From Planctomycetota bacterium (GTDB taxonomy: Bacteria; Planctomycetota; UBA1135; UBA2386): a DNA stretch of 36,503 bases. Location: assembly GCA_027621295.1 (NCBI GenBank), contig JAQCBR010000030.1, positions 1-36,503 on the forward strand, read 5' to 3'. Under the pieces are notes generated by a model that saw nothing but the letters and a program-made list of their open reading frames with translations, was not told where the DNA came from and ran no database searches. Positions 26,906 through 35,427 of this stretch are shown here, piece after piece. Both the position numbers and the translations under genes were made by a program. The first letter of the stretch is position 1. Each line of letters starts with the position of its first letter.

Positions 26906-27745
26906 TCAGACCCGGAGCAGCAGACGGCACGTGCCGACGGGTTCCATACCAGCCCGCGCGTAGGCACGCCGTGCGGCGACGTTGTCTTCGTCGACGTGCA
27001 GGCAGACGGTCGGCACCGCATCGACGAGGCGCGCCGCGACCGCCCCCACGAGGCGCGACGCGAGGCCGAGGCCGCGGGACGCACGCACCGTGTGCACACC
27101 CTCGAGCACGACGCCAGCCGAGCCCGAGCTGCCGAGGTCGAGCTTCGCGATCGGCGCGCCGACCGGTCCGATGACGAACGTCTGACCAGCGCGGACCCGC
27201 GCGCGCACGCTGTCCTTCAGCCACCCCCGGTGCACCCGCCACGCTGGCACCATCAGGTCGGAAGCGTGGAGATCGAGCGAAGCGTCGACGAGTGCCGGAA
27301 CATCCGCGCGGACGGCCAGCCTCACCTCGGAGTTGGACGCGGGACGCGGCACCCTGGACGACTCCGCTCGGTAGTAGACCTGGGTCCGGTCGACGAGGAT
27401 CTGCCCCGGCTCGGCCTCGGCCAAGGCTCGGACGATGGCTTCCGGCCCGAGGCAGATCCGCCACACGGACCGACGACCGTGCAGGTAGGCGACCAGCTCA
27501 CGCGCGCCGTCTCGGTCGGACTCGTCCGCGAGCACGACGAGGTTGCCTCGCTCGCCGAGCCACGCCAACACGCGGAGCTCACCGGCCGGGTGCGGCACGC
27601 CCACCAGCTCCTGGAAGCCGTCGCCAGCCGCGAGGCTGTTGTCGACGTAGACCCCGTGCGCGCCGGCGCGCGCCGCCAGTCGCCGGGCCTCCGGCATGTC
27701 GACCGGGCCGAGGAGGCGGAAGGGGGGAACCGAGGCGGAGGTCAA
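26906..27745 (-). CDS. GNAT acetyltransferase with DUF4081-like N-domain
   Basis: A 279-residue protein. The C-terminal half (about 140-279) is a GNAT fold: the acetyl-CoA loop R-A-S-R-G-L-G-L-A-S-R-L lies near 225 and D-E-D-N-V-A-A-R-R-A-Y-A-R-A-G-M near 255 is the typical last helix and strand. The N-terminal half (R-L-L-G-P-V-D...G-V-Y-V-D-N-S-L) looks like the DUF4081 domain that often precedes GNAT. The acetyl acceptor is unknown. The start is TTG at 27745. I prefer it to the ATG at 27697 because L-L-G-P-V-D belongs to the N-domain, though no ribosome-binding site is clear. It is divergent from the small hypothetical gene. Confidence 0.8.
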   Translation of the reverse strand: MTSASVPPFRLLGPVDMPEARRLAARAGAHGVYVDNSLAAGDGFQELVGVPHPAGELRVLAWLGERGNLVVLADESDRDGARELVAYLHGRRSVWRICLGPEAIVRALAEAEPGQILVDRTQVYYRAESSRVPRPASNSEVRLAVRADVPALVDASLDLHASDLMVPAWRVHRGWLKDSVRARVRAGQTFVIGPVGAPIAKLDLGSSGSAGVVLEGVHTVRASRGLGLASRLVGAVAARLVDAVPTVCLHVDEDNVAARRAYARAGMEPVGTCRLLLRV

Positions 27746-27833
27746 GCAGGCTCAAGATTGGACGGTCAGACGCCGATCGGCAACGGAGAGGGGCGCGATA
27801 CGCCCAGACCTTCCAACGAACCGGCCAACAGAC

Positions 27834-28166
27834 ATGGCGCAGCCCGCGAACAGCGCAGAGGCCAGGGCGATCACTGACCTGATCCGCCTCCTGGAGTTCG
27901 ATCCCTGGTCCCTGACTCCGGCGGAGCGATTCGAGCTCCGATCCGCACTCGGCGAGGCACAGACCCGCTGGCTCTCGCGGATCGTCGACCTCGTCGAGCC
28001 ACCGGTCGTCGACGACGCCTTTCCGGCGTTCCTGCTCGGCACCCCCGCCTTCGCCGACCTCGCGGACGGGATCGGCGATGCGCACGAAGCATGCGAACTC
28101 GGGACTGCGACCGCAGACCGGCTGCAGCGCTTCGTCGATCGCTACCGGGGCTACTTGGCCGCCTGA
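27834..28166 (+). CDS. Small hypothetical protein
   Basis: A 110-residue acidic, largely helical protein starting [10 protein letters not shown], with [21 protein letters not shown] and a C-terminal [12 protein letters not shown]. It has no signal peptide and no family I recognise. The residue composition is protein-like and differs from the Arg-rich readings of the other frames, which supports a real gene. Its last 16 nt overlap the end of the convergent DUF255 gene. It may share a divergent promoter region (27746-27833) with the GNAT gene. Confidence 0.55.
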   Translation: MAQPANSAEARAITDLIRLLEFDPWSLTPAERFELRSALGEAQTRWLSRIVDLVEPPVVDDAFPAFLLGTPAFADLADGIGDAHEACELGTATADRLQRFVDRYRGYLAA

Positions 28167-30301
28167 GCGCGGCCGAGCACGAGCGCATCCGGATCGGTCA
28201 CCGGCGCCTCGCAGGCGCCGTGCCGACACACGTAGGCCGCGGGAACCCCGTCCTCGGCGGTCTTGCCTTCCACCAGCACCGAGAGTTTCTCGAGGGCCTC
28301 GCGGTTCGCGTCGTGGACCAGCACGAGCCCGTGGTGCGGCGGATACGACCGCTGCACCTTGCGCCGGAGTGCAACGGTGCGCGGGTCCAAAGGCTCGCCG
28401 ACGACCACCACCTCGCGCGGGTCCGCCAGCGCCAGCCGGATCGCCAGCCCGAGCGAGGGGCACGCGGTCGGGTAGGCCGCAAACTCCTTGCGGTGTGCGC
28501 GCACCGCACGGATCCCCCGATCCCACAGGCTCGTGTCCCCGAGCAGCAGCGAGCCGCGCAGGAACACCTGGGCAGCCATCGCCACCCCGGTCGGTGTCGC
28601 TGACTCCTGGACGCTGTTCGCGCGGGTCAGCAGCTCCTCGTGATCGTCCGGGGTGAAGAAGAAGCTCCCGCCCACGTCGTCCGAGAAGTGCCGCGCGAGG
28701 ATCCCCAACAGGTCACGACCCGCTGCGAGCCAGGTCGGGTCCCCGTCGCACTCGAAGAGCCGGAACAGTCCGTCGGCCACGCACGCGTAGTCCTCCAGGT
28801 AGGCCGCGACCTGCACGCTCCCCCGCCAAGACGTCCGATAGAGCCGGCCGGTGTCGGCGTCGCGCATCTCCCCGAGCACGAAGCGCGCCGCGTCTCGCGC
28901 TGCGTCGAGCCAGCGCTCGTTCCCGAACACCCGGTAGCCGTCGGCGAGAGCTGCGATCGCCATCCCGTTCCACGCGGCAACGATCTTGTCGTCCGTCGCC
29001 GGGGCGACGCGCTCGCCGCGCAGCGCCAGCAGTTCGGCACGCCCCCGGGAGAGCTGCGCCTGCACCTCGTCGACCGACGCGCCGAGCTGGGACGCGACAT
29101 CCTCGACGGAGAGCGCTGCGCGGAGGACCGACACGCCTTCCCAGTTGCCACCGGGACGCACGCCGAAGCGCAGAGCGACCGCCTCCGCATCGTCCCCCAG
29201 CGCCGCGTCGATCTGCTCACGGGTCCACACGTAGTAGCGCCCCTCGACGCCCTCGCTGTCCGCGTCGATCGTCGACCAGAACCCACCCTCCGGGTCCCGG
29301 AGGTCGCGACACATCGCATCCAGCGTCTCGGTGGCGATGCGCTCGAAGAGCCGGTTGCCCGAGACGAGGAACGCATCCGCGTACGCCTGCGCGAGCAGAG
29401 CGTTGTCGTAGAGCATCTTCTCGAAGTGCGGCACCGCCCACTCGCGGTCGGTGCTGTAGCGGTGGAAGCCGCCGCCGAGCTGGTCGTAGAGCCCGCCGTG
29501 GGCCATCGCGACGAGCGTCTGCTCGGCCATCCGGAGCGCATCCGCGTCGCCGGTCCGCGCGTGCTCCTCCAAGAGGTTCCGGAGTTCGGCCGCGTGCGGG
29601 AACTTCGGAGCGAACCGGGGCCCAGGAGCGAAGCCGCCGCGCTCGGCATCGAAGTGCTTGGCGCTCGCCGCCACGGTCCCGACCAGGTCCTCGACCGCCA
29701 GCTCCTCGGGGTCCCCCGCAGGCGCGAGACTGTCCCTCAGGAAGCGGGCGACCTTCTCGGAGTGGTCGAGGACGACATCGCGCTTCGTCGTCCACAGTCC
29801 GTGGACGTGGTCGAGGACGCGGCGGAACGACGGCTGGCCGCGTGCGTCCTCGATCGGGAAGTAGGTCCCGCCGAAGAAGGGCCGCAGGTCCGGCGTCAGG
29901 AACATCGACATCGGCCAACCACCGCCACCGGTCATCCCCTGGAGCGCGGTCATGTAGATCTCGTCGAGGTCGGGGCGCTCCTCGCGGTCGACCTTCACGT
30001 TCACGAACCGCTCGTTGAGGACCTTCGCGATCTCCGGGTCCTCGAAGCTCTCCCGCTCCATCACGTGGCACCAATGGCACGCCGCGTAGCCGATCGAGAG
30101 GAAGATCGGCTTCTCCTCCCGCTTCGCTCGCTCCAGGGCCTCGGCCCCCCACGGGTACCAGTCGACCGGATTGTGCCGATGCTGACGGAGGTAGGGAGAC
30201 GTCGCGTCCGCGAGCCGGTTCACAGGGCGCTCCTGGGCTGGGACGGCGGCGGTGAGTGCCATGGTGAGACCGAGCGCGGTCCGTCGAGCGGGGAATCCCA
30301 T
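28151..30301 (-). CDS. DUF255 thioredoxin-domain protein (YyaL/SSP411 family)
   Basis: A 716-residue protein. Residues about 27-185 are the DUF255 thioredoxin-like domain: [25 protein letters not shown]75-H-W-C78-H-V-M-E-R-E-S-F, then D-R-E-E-R-P-D and G-W-P-M. The rest resembles the alpha/alpha-barrel of six-hairpin glycosidases ([13 protein letters not shown] and E-G-R-Y-Y-V-W). Family members are widespread; their biochemical role is not settled. Unlike most, this copy begins with an apparent signal peptide (residues 1-22, ending V-P-A-Q), so it may be exported. Start 30301 fits that peptide, but the ribosome-binding site is weak. The 3' end overlaps the hypothetical gene by 16 nt. Confidence 0.92.
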   Translation of the reverse strand: MGFPARRTALGLTMALTAAVPAQERPVNRLADATSPYLRQHRHNPVDWYPWGAEALERAKREEKPIFLSIGYAACHWCHVMERESFEDPEIAKVLNERFVNVKVDREERPDLDEIYMTALQGMTGGGGWPMSMFLTPDLRPFFGGTYFPIEDARGQPSFRRVLDHVHGLWTTKRDVVLDHSEKVARFLRDSLAPAGDPEELAVEDLVGTVAASAKHFDAERGGFAPGPRFAPKFPHAAELRNLLEEHARTGDADALRMAEQTLVAMAHGGLYDQLGGGFHRYSTDREWAVPHFEKMLYDNALLAQAYADAFLVSGNRLFERIATETLDAMCRDLRDPEGGFWSTIDADSEGVEGRYYVWTREQIDAALGDDAEAVALRFGVRPGGNWEGVSVLRAALSVEDVASQLGASVDEVQAQLSRGRAELLALRGERVAPATDDKIVAAWNGMAIAALADGYRVFGNERWLDAARDAARFVLGEMRDADTGRLYRTSWRGSVQVAAYLEDYACVADGLFRLFECDGDPTWLAAGRDLLGILARHFSDDVGGSFFFTPDDHEELLTRANSVQESATPTGVAMAAQVFLRGSLLLGDTSLWDRGIRAVRAHRKEFAAYPTACPSLGLAIRLALADPREVVVVGEPLDPRTVALRRKVQRSYPPHHGLVLVHDANREALEKLSVLVEGKTAEDGVPAAYVCRHGACEAPVTDPDALVLGRAQAAK

Positions 30302-30389
30302 GGGCGCATGGGAAGCCACCCGCGACACCGGCACAAGCCCGACCGTCCCACAGCGAATCTCCCGGACGCTCCGTCCTCGAACGCCGCGT

Positions 30390-30905
30390 ATGCTTATGGC
30401 GATGAGGGCGCTGAATCCGCTGCTGAGTCTGGCCTCGACCGTCGCGCTGGTTGGCTGCGGCGGCGGCGGCGGCGGCGGCACTCCGCTGGTCAACCCGGCG
30501 AAGCTCCTCGTGAGCGGCGCCAGCCTCGCGGCCGGCCAGACCGAGGGCGAGATCGAGATCGGCATCGCCAGCGACGGTGGAGGACCGACCCTCGTTCAGC
30601 TCGACCTGCGCGCCGACCCCGAGCGCATCCGCCTCCTTCCCAACCCGACCCCGCTCCAGGGCGAGGCCCGGAGCGGCCCGATCGGCCCCGGCCGGTACAG
30701 GCTGGTCCTGGGAGACGCCCGGACGGCGCGCGAGCCCAACGCGCTCGGCACGGGGGTGGTCGCACGCGTGCCGTTCGAGGTCGTGCCCGGGACGGGACCG
30801 GCCGTGGTCGAGGTCTTCGCAGAGGCAGCGCTCGCCGCCGATGCGACCGGCAAGCCCACTCCGATCGACGCCCCCGGCGCGCCGGCGCGGATCGAACTCC
30901 GCTGA
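30390..30905 (+). CDS. Cohesin-like lipoprotein A
   Basis: A lipoprotein of about 170 residues: a short hydrophobic signal, then lipobox L-V-G-C followed by seven glycines as a flexible linker. The mature domain reads like a cohesin-type beta-sandwich: [35 protein letters not shown] and V-P-F-E-V-V-P-G. It is clearly paralogous to the gene at 31137. Three in-frame ATGs (30390, 30396, 30402) all fit; I list the first. It is divergent from the DUF255 gene with 88 nt between. No dockerin protein is in the window, so any binding partner is unknown. Confidence 0.72.
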   Translation: MLMAMRALNPLLSLASTVALVGCGGGGGGGTPLVNPAKLLVSGASLAAGQTEGEIEIGIASDGGGPTLVQLDLRADPERIRLLPNPTPLQGEARSGPIGPGRYRLVLGDARTAREPNALGTGVVARVPFEVVPGTGPAVVEVFAEAALAADATGKPTPIDAPGAPARIELR

Positions 30906-31136
30906 CCCCTCGGCCGGGAGCTGCCCCAGCGCCCCGCACCGAGAGACGGCTCAGCGCCCCCCGAGCGCTGGCCTCGACAGGCGGGCGATCCATCCGACGG
31001 CCGCCGCGGCAGAGCGTAATCGGCCGGCCCACGGCACGAGCGATCGGCACAGAGCGTCGAGCTCGATGCGACACAGTCCGGCGATCGAAGGGAACCGCGG
31101 GCCCGATCCGATCCGTCTCAGCCCGGGATCCGGGAA

Positions 31137-31703
31137 ATGCGCAGCCCTCTGACATGGATGACCGTGCTCTGCCTCGCCGCCTGCGGCGGCCGGCGAGCGG
31201 ACGGTCACGCGGACTCGCCGGCGCCGTCCGGGGGGCCGGGAGGTCGGTCGCACAGCGGCCCCCAAGACGACCCGGGCAAGGTCCGCTCGACGGTCCACGT
31301 CATCGATGTGGAGATCGAGGCGGGGACGAACGAGTCCTCGCTCGAGCTGGAGTTCCGGACGCTCGAGGTGCCCCCGACGTTGATGCAGCTGGACGTCGTC
31401 ACGGACCCGAGCCGGATCCGGTTCCGGCCGGACGTCACCGGCATGGCCGCGATCCCCACGGTTCGCGCGGGGATCATCGCCCCGGGACGCATCCGGATCC
31501 TGCTCGGTGACGCGCTGTCACCAGCTGCGGCGACGCCGGTTCCGAATGGCTCGTTGGCGTCCATCCCGTTCGAGCTGCTCCCCGGCCCGCCGGCCTCGAT
31601 CCCGGTCTGGGTCGAGTCGGTGGTCGTCAGCGATCCGACGGGCGAGTTCGAGGGTGGGCCGCAGGTGTTCCCCGGGCCGGCCGCCACGATCTCGGCGTTC
31701 TGA
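31137..31703 (+). CDS. Cohesin-like lipoprotein B
   Basis: A 188-residue lipoprotein (lipobox L-A-A-C16, then G-G-R-R and a Gly/Ser/Pro linker). The domain aligns by eye with lipoprotein A: P-T-L-M-Q-L-D-V-V-T-D-P-S-R-I-R-F, I-I-A-P-G-R-I-R-I-L-L-G-D-A, I-P-F-E-L-L-P-G, a D-P-T-G element and a final P-G-P-A-A-T-I. The two genes are in tandem 231 nt apart and look like an old duplication. A cohesin-like fold is an inference from the pattern of strands. The 231-nt gap between them holds nothing I can identify. The 267-nt gap after it includes a locally AT-richer stretch (about 31770-31830) but no clear gene. Confidence 0.75.
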   Translation: MRSPLTWMTVLCLAACGGRRADGHADSPAPSGGPGGRSHSGPQDDPGKVRSTVHVIDVEIEAGTNESSLELEFRTLEVPPTLMQLDVVTDPSRIRFRPDVTGMAAIPTVRAGIIAPGRIRILLGDALSPAAATPVPNGSLASIPFELLPGPPASIPVWVESVVVSDPTGEFEGGPQVFPGPAATISAF

Positions 31704-31970
31704 GCCGCGGGACCGGGAACGCTGCCACCGTCCGTCCCCGGACCGCTCTCCACTGGCTCGCTGAGTCGTGTGGAGAATGTAAACCGCCTCCTGAAATCGG
31801 CTTGTGACCGATGTGGATGAAGTCTCCACGGACCGGGGGAAACGCGCGGAGACCGGACGGACACGGGTCGGCCCGCTCACCGGACCTCGCGGACCCCAGA
31901 GCCTGACTGGGCCAGACCAGCAGCCGCGCCCGACGCCACCGGGGCTGGCATGATCGGCGGAACGGAACCG

Positions 31971-33092
31971 TCAGGAATCGCTCGACCGGAATGCGGTGAT
32001 CGCGAGGTCCTCGCCGGATGGCGCCCACTGCATCTCCTCGAACCGCCACGCCTCCCCCATGAACGGGCGGCCATCGCCGCCGACCGGAGTCGGAGCGAGC
32101 GCTCCCCCGATCATCTTCGGGGCCACGAAGGCGAGGACCTGGTCCACGCAATCCCAGCCGAGGAGCTGCGCCATCACGCCGCCACCCCCTTCGACCAGGA
32201 TCCGTCGGACGTCCCGCCGACGCAGTTCACGCCAGGCGTCGAGCAGGTGCAGCCGCCGGCCGCGGCCGGCGGGTTTGCACGCCTGGATCTGGACGCCGTG
32301 GTCCTTCAGCATGCCGACCCGGACCGGGTCGGCCTCTTCGTGGACGAGGACCAGGGTCGGGTGTTCGCCCGCGGTCTGGACGAGCTTGCAGCCCGGATCG
32401 ATCTCGGCCCACGGGTCGATGGCGATGCGCAGCGGCTGCGGGCCCGTGGCGTGCCGGACCGTGAGCTCGGGGTCGTCGGTCTTCACGGTGCGGAACCCGA
32501 CCACGACGGCATCCACCCGCGTCCGCAGCTCGTGCACACGGCGGCGCGACTCCATCCCGGAGATCCAGCGCGACTCCCCGGTCGGGGCCGCGGTCTTGCC
32601 GTCGAGCGTGATCGCATACTTGGCGATGGTCCACGGGCGATCGAGCCGCAGCCAGCGCTCGAACGGCTTGTTGATCGCACGACACTCGGCAGCCAGCACG
32701 CCGTCGACGACTTCGATGCCGGCATCCTCGAGAAGTCCGAGCCCCGCGCCGCGGTGGCGCGGGTCGGGGTCCTGTGCGCCGACCACGACACGCTTCACGC
32801 CGGCGCGCAGGATCGTGTCGGTGCACGGCGGGGTCTTCTTGCCGCCGTGCCCCTTCGGCGAGGAGCACGGCTCCATCGTCACGACCAACGTGTCTGGCTT
32901 GGCGCCCTGTCGCTCGGCGTCGGACAGAGCGTCGATCTCCGCGTGCGGACCGCCGTAGACGCGGTGCCAGCCGCGCCCCACGACCTGCCCGGCCTGGACC
33001 GCGACAGCCCCGACACGCGGGTTCGGCTCGACCTCGCCGCGCCCGCGCAGCGCGAGCTCGATCGCCTCCTTCATCCAGTCCGACGATCTCAT
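31971..33092 (-). CDS. ribD: Bifunctional riboflavin deaminase/reductase RibD
   Basis: A 373-residue cytoplasmic enzyme for the second and third steps of riboflavin synthesis. The deaminase half (1-145) has N-P-R-V-G-A-V, the zinc/catalytic H50-A-E52 and cysteines C76 and C90. The reductase half (about 150-373) has K-Y-A-I-T-L-D-G-K-T-A-A, S-R-W-I-S-G and I-L-V-E-G-G-G for NADPH and substrate. The stretch between the zinc cysteines is C-S-S-P-K-G-H-G-G-K-K-T-P-P-C, five residues longer than the common C-x8-C spacing. The start overlaps the miaB stop by 4 nt (ATGA, 33092-33089), so it is expressed from the miaB operon. No other rib gene is near. Confidence 0.95.
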   Translation of the reverse strand: MRSSDWMKEAIELALRGRGEVEPNPRVGAVAVQAGQVVGRGWHRVYGGPHAEIDALSDAERQGAKPDTLVVTMEPCSSPKGHGGKKTPPCTDTILRAGVKRVVVGAQDPDPRHRGAGLGLLEDAGIEVVDGVLAAECRAINKPFERWLRLDRPWTIAKYAITLDGKTAAPTGESRWISGMESRRRVHELRTRVDAVVVGFRTVKTDDPELTVRHATGPQPLRIAIDPWAEIDPGCKLVQTAGEHPTLVLVHEEADPVRVGMLKDHGVQIQACKPAGRGRRLHLLDAWRELRRRDVRRILVEGGGGVMAQLLGWDCVDQVLAFVAPKMIGGALAPTPVGGDGRPFMGEAWRFEEMQWAPSGEDLAITAFRSSDS

Positions 33093-34456
33093 GCACCCAC
33101 CTCCGCGTGGTCTTCGGCGAGCTGCTCTCCGAGCAGGGAATGCCCGAGGGCCTCGAGGATCCGCACCGGGACGTAGCGACCCGCCAGCCGTTCGTCGGTG
33201 CTGTCGAAGTGAACGATCCGGTGATGCACGGTCCTGCCGGTGAGTCGACCGGCGACCTTGCTCGGCCCCTCGACCAGGATCTCCTGGACGCAGCCGACGA
33301 ACTCCTGGTTCCGCGCGACCGTGTGCCGCTCCTGGACCTCGTTGAGGATGCGGTTCCGCTCGGCCTTGACCGCGTCGGGGACGTCGTCCACGACGTCGGC
33401 CGCGAGGGTGCCGGGGCGGGGCGAGTACTTGAACACGTAGCTCTGCGCGAACCGGATCTCCTCCATCAGCGCGACGGTCGCCGCGAAGTCCTCGTCGGTC
33501 TCACCCGGGTAGCCGACGATCCAGTCCGAGTGGAGTTCGATGTCTGGTGCGCGCGCGCGCAGCTGCTCCACGCGGGTGCGGTAGCGCTCCGCGGTGTAGC
33601 CGCGACGCATCGCTTTCAGGACCGCGTTGCTGCCGGACTGCGCAGGCAGGTGCAGGTATCGCGACACGCGCGGAAGCTCGGCGAGAGCGTCGATCAGCTC
33701 GGCCGACAGGAAGTTCGGGTGCGAGGTGATGAACGCGATACGGCGCAGTGCGGGGATCTCGTGGAGCGCGCGCAGCAGGCGCGCGAGGGTCACGTCCCGA
33801 CCGAGGTCGCGACCGTAGGCGTTGACCGTCTGACCGAGCAGCGTCACCTCGCTCACGCCGTCGTCGCAAAGTCTCTCGACCTCTTCGACGATGTCGGCGA
33901 TCGGACGGCTGATCTCCTGCCCGCGCGTCGCGGGCACGATGCAGTAGGAGCACGGCATGTTGCAGCCGCGCATCACGTTGACATAGGCCTGCGAGCGGTG
34001 CGGTCGGACCCGGACGTCACGACGGATCGTGTCGCCCGACACCCCGTGCCCCACCGCGACCACACCGTCGCCAGGCTCTTCGTCGCTGCCGCGAGCCCGG
34101 AGGGTCTCGACCTTCTCGTCGATGTCACCGAACGCGGAGGGGCCGACCACGAGGTCGACGTGCGGCATGCGCGCACGGATGTAGCGCTGGTGCTCCTCCG
34201 CCATGCAACCGAGGACGCCGACGACGAGTCCAGGCTTCTCGCGCTTGAGCTGGCGCAGCACGCCGAGGCGGCTCCACACGCGGTCTTCGGCGTGCTGGCG
34301 CACCGAACAGGTGTTCAGCAGCACGACATCGGCGTCGGACTCTCCCTCCGCGCGCTCGTAGCCGGCCGCGGTCAGGCGACTCTCGACGAGCTCGGAGTCG
34401 AGCTTGTTCATCTGACAGCCGTAGCTCGTCAGCAGGTAGCGCGGGGCGCGGCTCAT
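33089..34456 (-). CDS. miaB: tRNA-2-methylthio-N6-dimethylallyladenosine synthase MiaB
   Basis: A 455-residue radical-SAM methylthiotransferase that adds a methylthio group to i6A37 of tRNAs. The N-terminal UPF0004 domain holds the first cluster cysteines C14 (S-Y-G-C-Q-M-N), C50 (L-N-T-C-S-V-R) and C84 (L-G-C-M-A-E). The radical SAM motif is C165-N-M-P-C169-S-Y-C172, and a TRAM-like domain follows at about 385-445. Y-G-C-Q-M-N and N-T-C-S-V-R favour MiaB over RimO or MtaB. Start 34456 begins M-S-R-A-P-R-Y-L-L-T; an upstream in-frame ATG at 34495 would add 13 residues. It overlaps ribD by 4 nt. The 115-nt gap upstream to the pseudopilin gene shows no clear promoter. Confidence 0.95.
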   Translation of the reverse strand: MSRAPRYLLTSYGCQMNKLDSELVESRLTAAGYERAEGESDADVVLLNTCSVRQHAEDRVWSRLGVLRQLKREKPGLVVGVLGCMAEEHQRYIRARMPHVDLVVGPSAFGDIDEKVETLRARGSDEEPGDGVVAVGHGVSGDTIRRDVRVRPHRSQAYVNVMRGCNMPCSYCIVPATRGQEISRPIADIVEEVERLCDDGVSEVTLLGQTVNAYGRDLGRDVTLARLLRALHEIPALRRIAFITSHPNFLSAELIDALAELPRVSRYLHLPAQSGSNAVLKAMRRGYTAERYRTRVEQLRARAPDIELHSDWIVGYPGETDEDFAATVALMEEIRFAQSYVFKYSPRPGTLAADVVDDVPDAVKAERNRILNEVQERHTVARNQEFVGCVQEILVEGPSKVAGRLTGRTVHHRIVHFDSTDERLAGRYVPVRILEALGHSLLGEQLAEDHAEVGA

Positions 34457-34571
34457 GGGGTCGCGGATGTTAGCCGCATCGCTCGACACGTCCATGCACG
34501 GGAGCTTGCGACCGGAGCCAGACGGCGGCGAGCCACCGCGAGGCCGGGCTCGAAGGCCCGGCCGGGAGGGC

Positions 34572-35210
34572 TCATCGCTCGAGCTGCTGCAGCAGCGGAT
34601 GAGCCGACTCGGGTCCGACGTCGAAGTTCGCACCCTCGGCATCGGCGTCGAAGCCGTACTCCTGGAGGTCCAGGATCGTCAGCTCCTTCACGTTGCCGTC
34701 CCCGAGCAGCACGTTGATCGTCCAGTCTTCCCAGGCCGGCCCGAACTCGTTGTCGTCCGCCATCAGCGGCAGCTTGCCGTTGCCGAGTCGGAGCTGCCGC
34801 ACGACCGTCGCGCCGGGGCCCGCGTAGTTCGTGTCCTCGCTGCTGAGCTCGTCGAAGCTCCGCCAGATCGTCTCGGGATCGAGCGCCTTCAGCTCGTCCT
34901 TCCGCGGATCGTTGGTCTCCGGCGTCCAGTACCGGTCCATGTTCTGCTCGGTCCGCTGGACGACGCCCTCGACCCACGGGGCCAGCACGAACTTGTGGCC
35001 GGTCTTCGACGGCAGCTTCTTGTACTTCTGCTCGTAGAGCGTGAACTGCTGGTAGTGCCACCGCAGGTTCTGCTGGTCCGCCGCGATGCGCGCGCGAAGA
35101 CGGGAACCGAAGATGTCGGGGGCGAAGGACGCGATCAGGAGTCCCAGGATCGCGATCACGACCAGGAGCTCGATCAGGGTGAAGCCGGCGGCGCGGTGGA
35201 GTCGCTGCAT
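34572..35210 (-). CDS. Type II secretion/type IV pilin-like pseudopilin
   Basis: A 212-residue pseudopilin. The N-terminus is M-Q-R-L-H-R-A-A-G-F-T-L-I-E-L-L-V-V-I-A-I-L: the prepilin peptidase site lies before F, with Glu at +5, followed by one membrane helix. The globular part has Y-E-Q-K-Y-K-K-L-P near 55, aromatic and acidic residues, and L-L-G-D-G-N-V-K near 165. The size is above GspG (about 140) and it lacks the DUF1559 planctomycete pattern I would expect. No gsp gene, peptidase or ATPase is in the window, so it is an orphan subunit or a surface protein processed by machinery encoded elsewhere. Start 35210 fixes the short basic leader peptide. Confidence 0.85.
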   Translation of the reverse strand: MQRLHRAAGFTLIELLVVIAILGLLIASFAPDIFGSRLRARIAADQQNLRWHYQQFTLYEQKYKKLPSKTGHKFVLAPWVEGVVQRTEQNMDRYWTPETNDPRKDELKALDPETIWRSFDELSSEDTNYAGPGATVVRQLRLGNGKLPLMADDNEFGPAWEDWTINVLLGDGNVKELTILDLQEYGFDADAEGANFDVGPESAHPLLQQLER

Positions 35211-35295
35211 CAGTCGGAGAGGTTCTCGGGACGAAGGGCGCCCAGAGTCTAGTCCGGACCGCGCCCCATCGCACCCGTGCGAACCGACCGTACAG

Positions 35296-35337
35296 ACCCG
35301 AAGGGGCCGTCGGTCGAAGCCGACGCCCCCTTCGGGT
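35296..35337 (-). terminator. Long hairpin downstream of the HEAT-repeat gene
   Basis: Arms 35296-35313 and 35320-35337 give an 18-bp stem with one mismatch and a 6-nt loop (tcgaag). It lies about 90 nt after the HEAT gene stop and upstream of the pseudopilin start, so it probably ends the HEAT transcript. No T-run follows on either strand. Confidence 0.6.
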
Positions 35338-35427
35338 GCTTCCCTCGTCTCACCTCTCACTCGTCCCTGGGACGTGCACCGTCCTCGCGGAGCGGCGGCG
35401 TCCCCTGTGTCCAGTGCGGATGCGGCC

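Noticed and set aside
28640-31510. 956-codon plus-strand open frame opposite the DUF255 gene and running through lipoprotein A
   Set aside because: It is antisense to the conserved DUF255 domain and out of frame with both lipoproteins; composition is Arg-rich and shows no motif.
31770-31829. Inverted repeat gtggaga/tctccac in an AT-richer gap between lipoprotein B and ribD
   Set aside because: The arms are only 7 bp and 46 nt apart, so a specific hairpin or operator is not supported.
32774-34717. 647-codon plus-strand open frame opposite ribD and miaB
   Set aside because: ribD and miaB on the minus strand carry all expected catalytic residues; the plus-strand reading is a shadow.
35246-35251. 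TAGACT (minus strand) as a -10 box for the pseudopilin gene
   Set aside because: The best -35 at a proper distance matches only 3 of 6 positions, too weak to list as a promoter.
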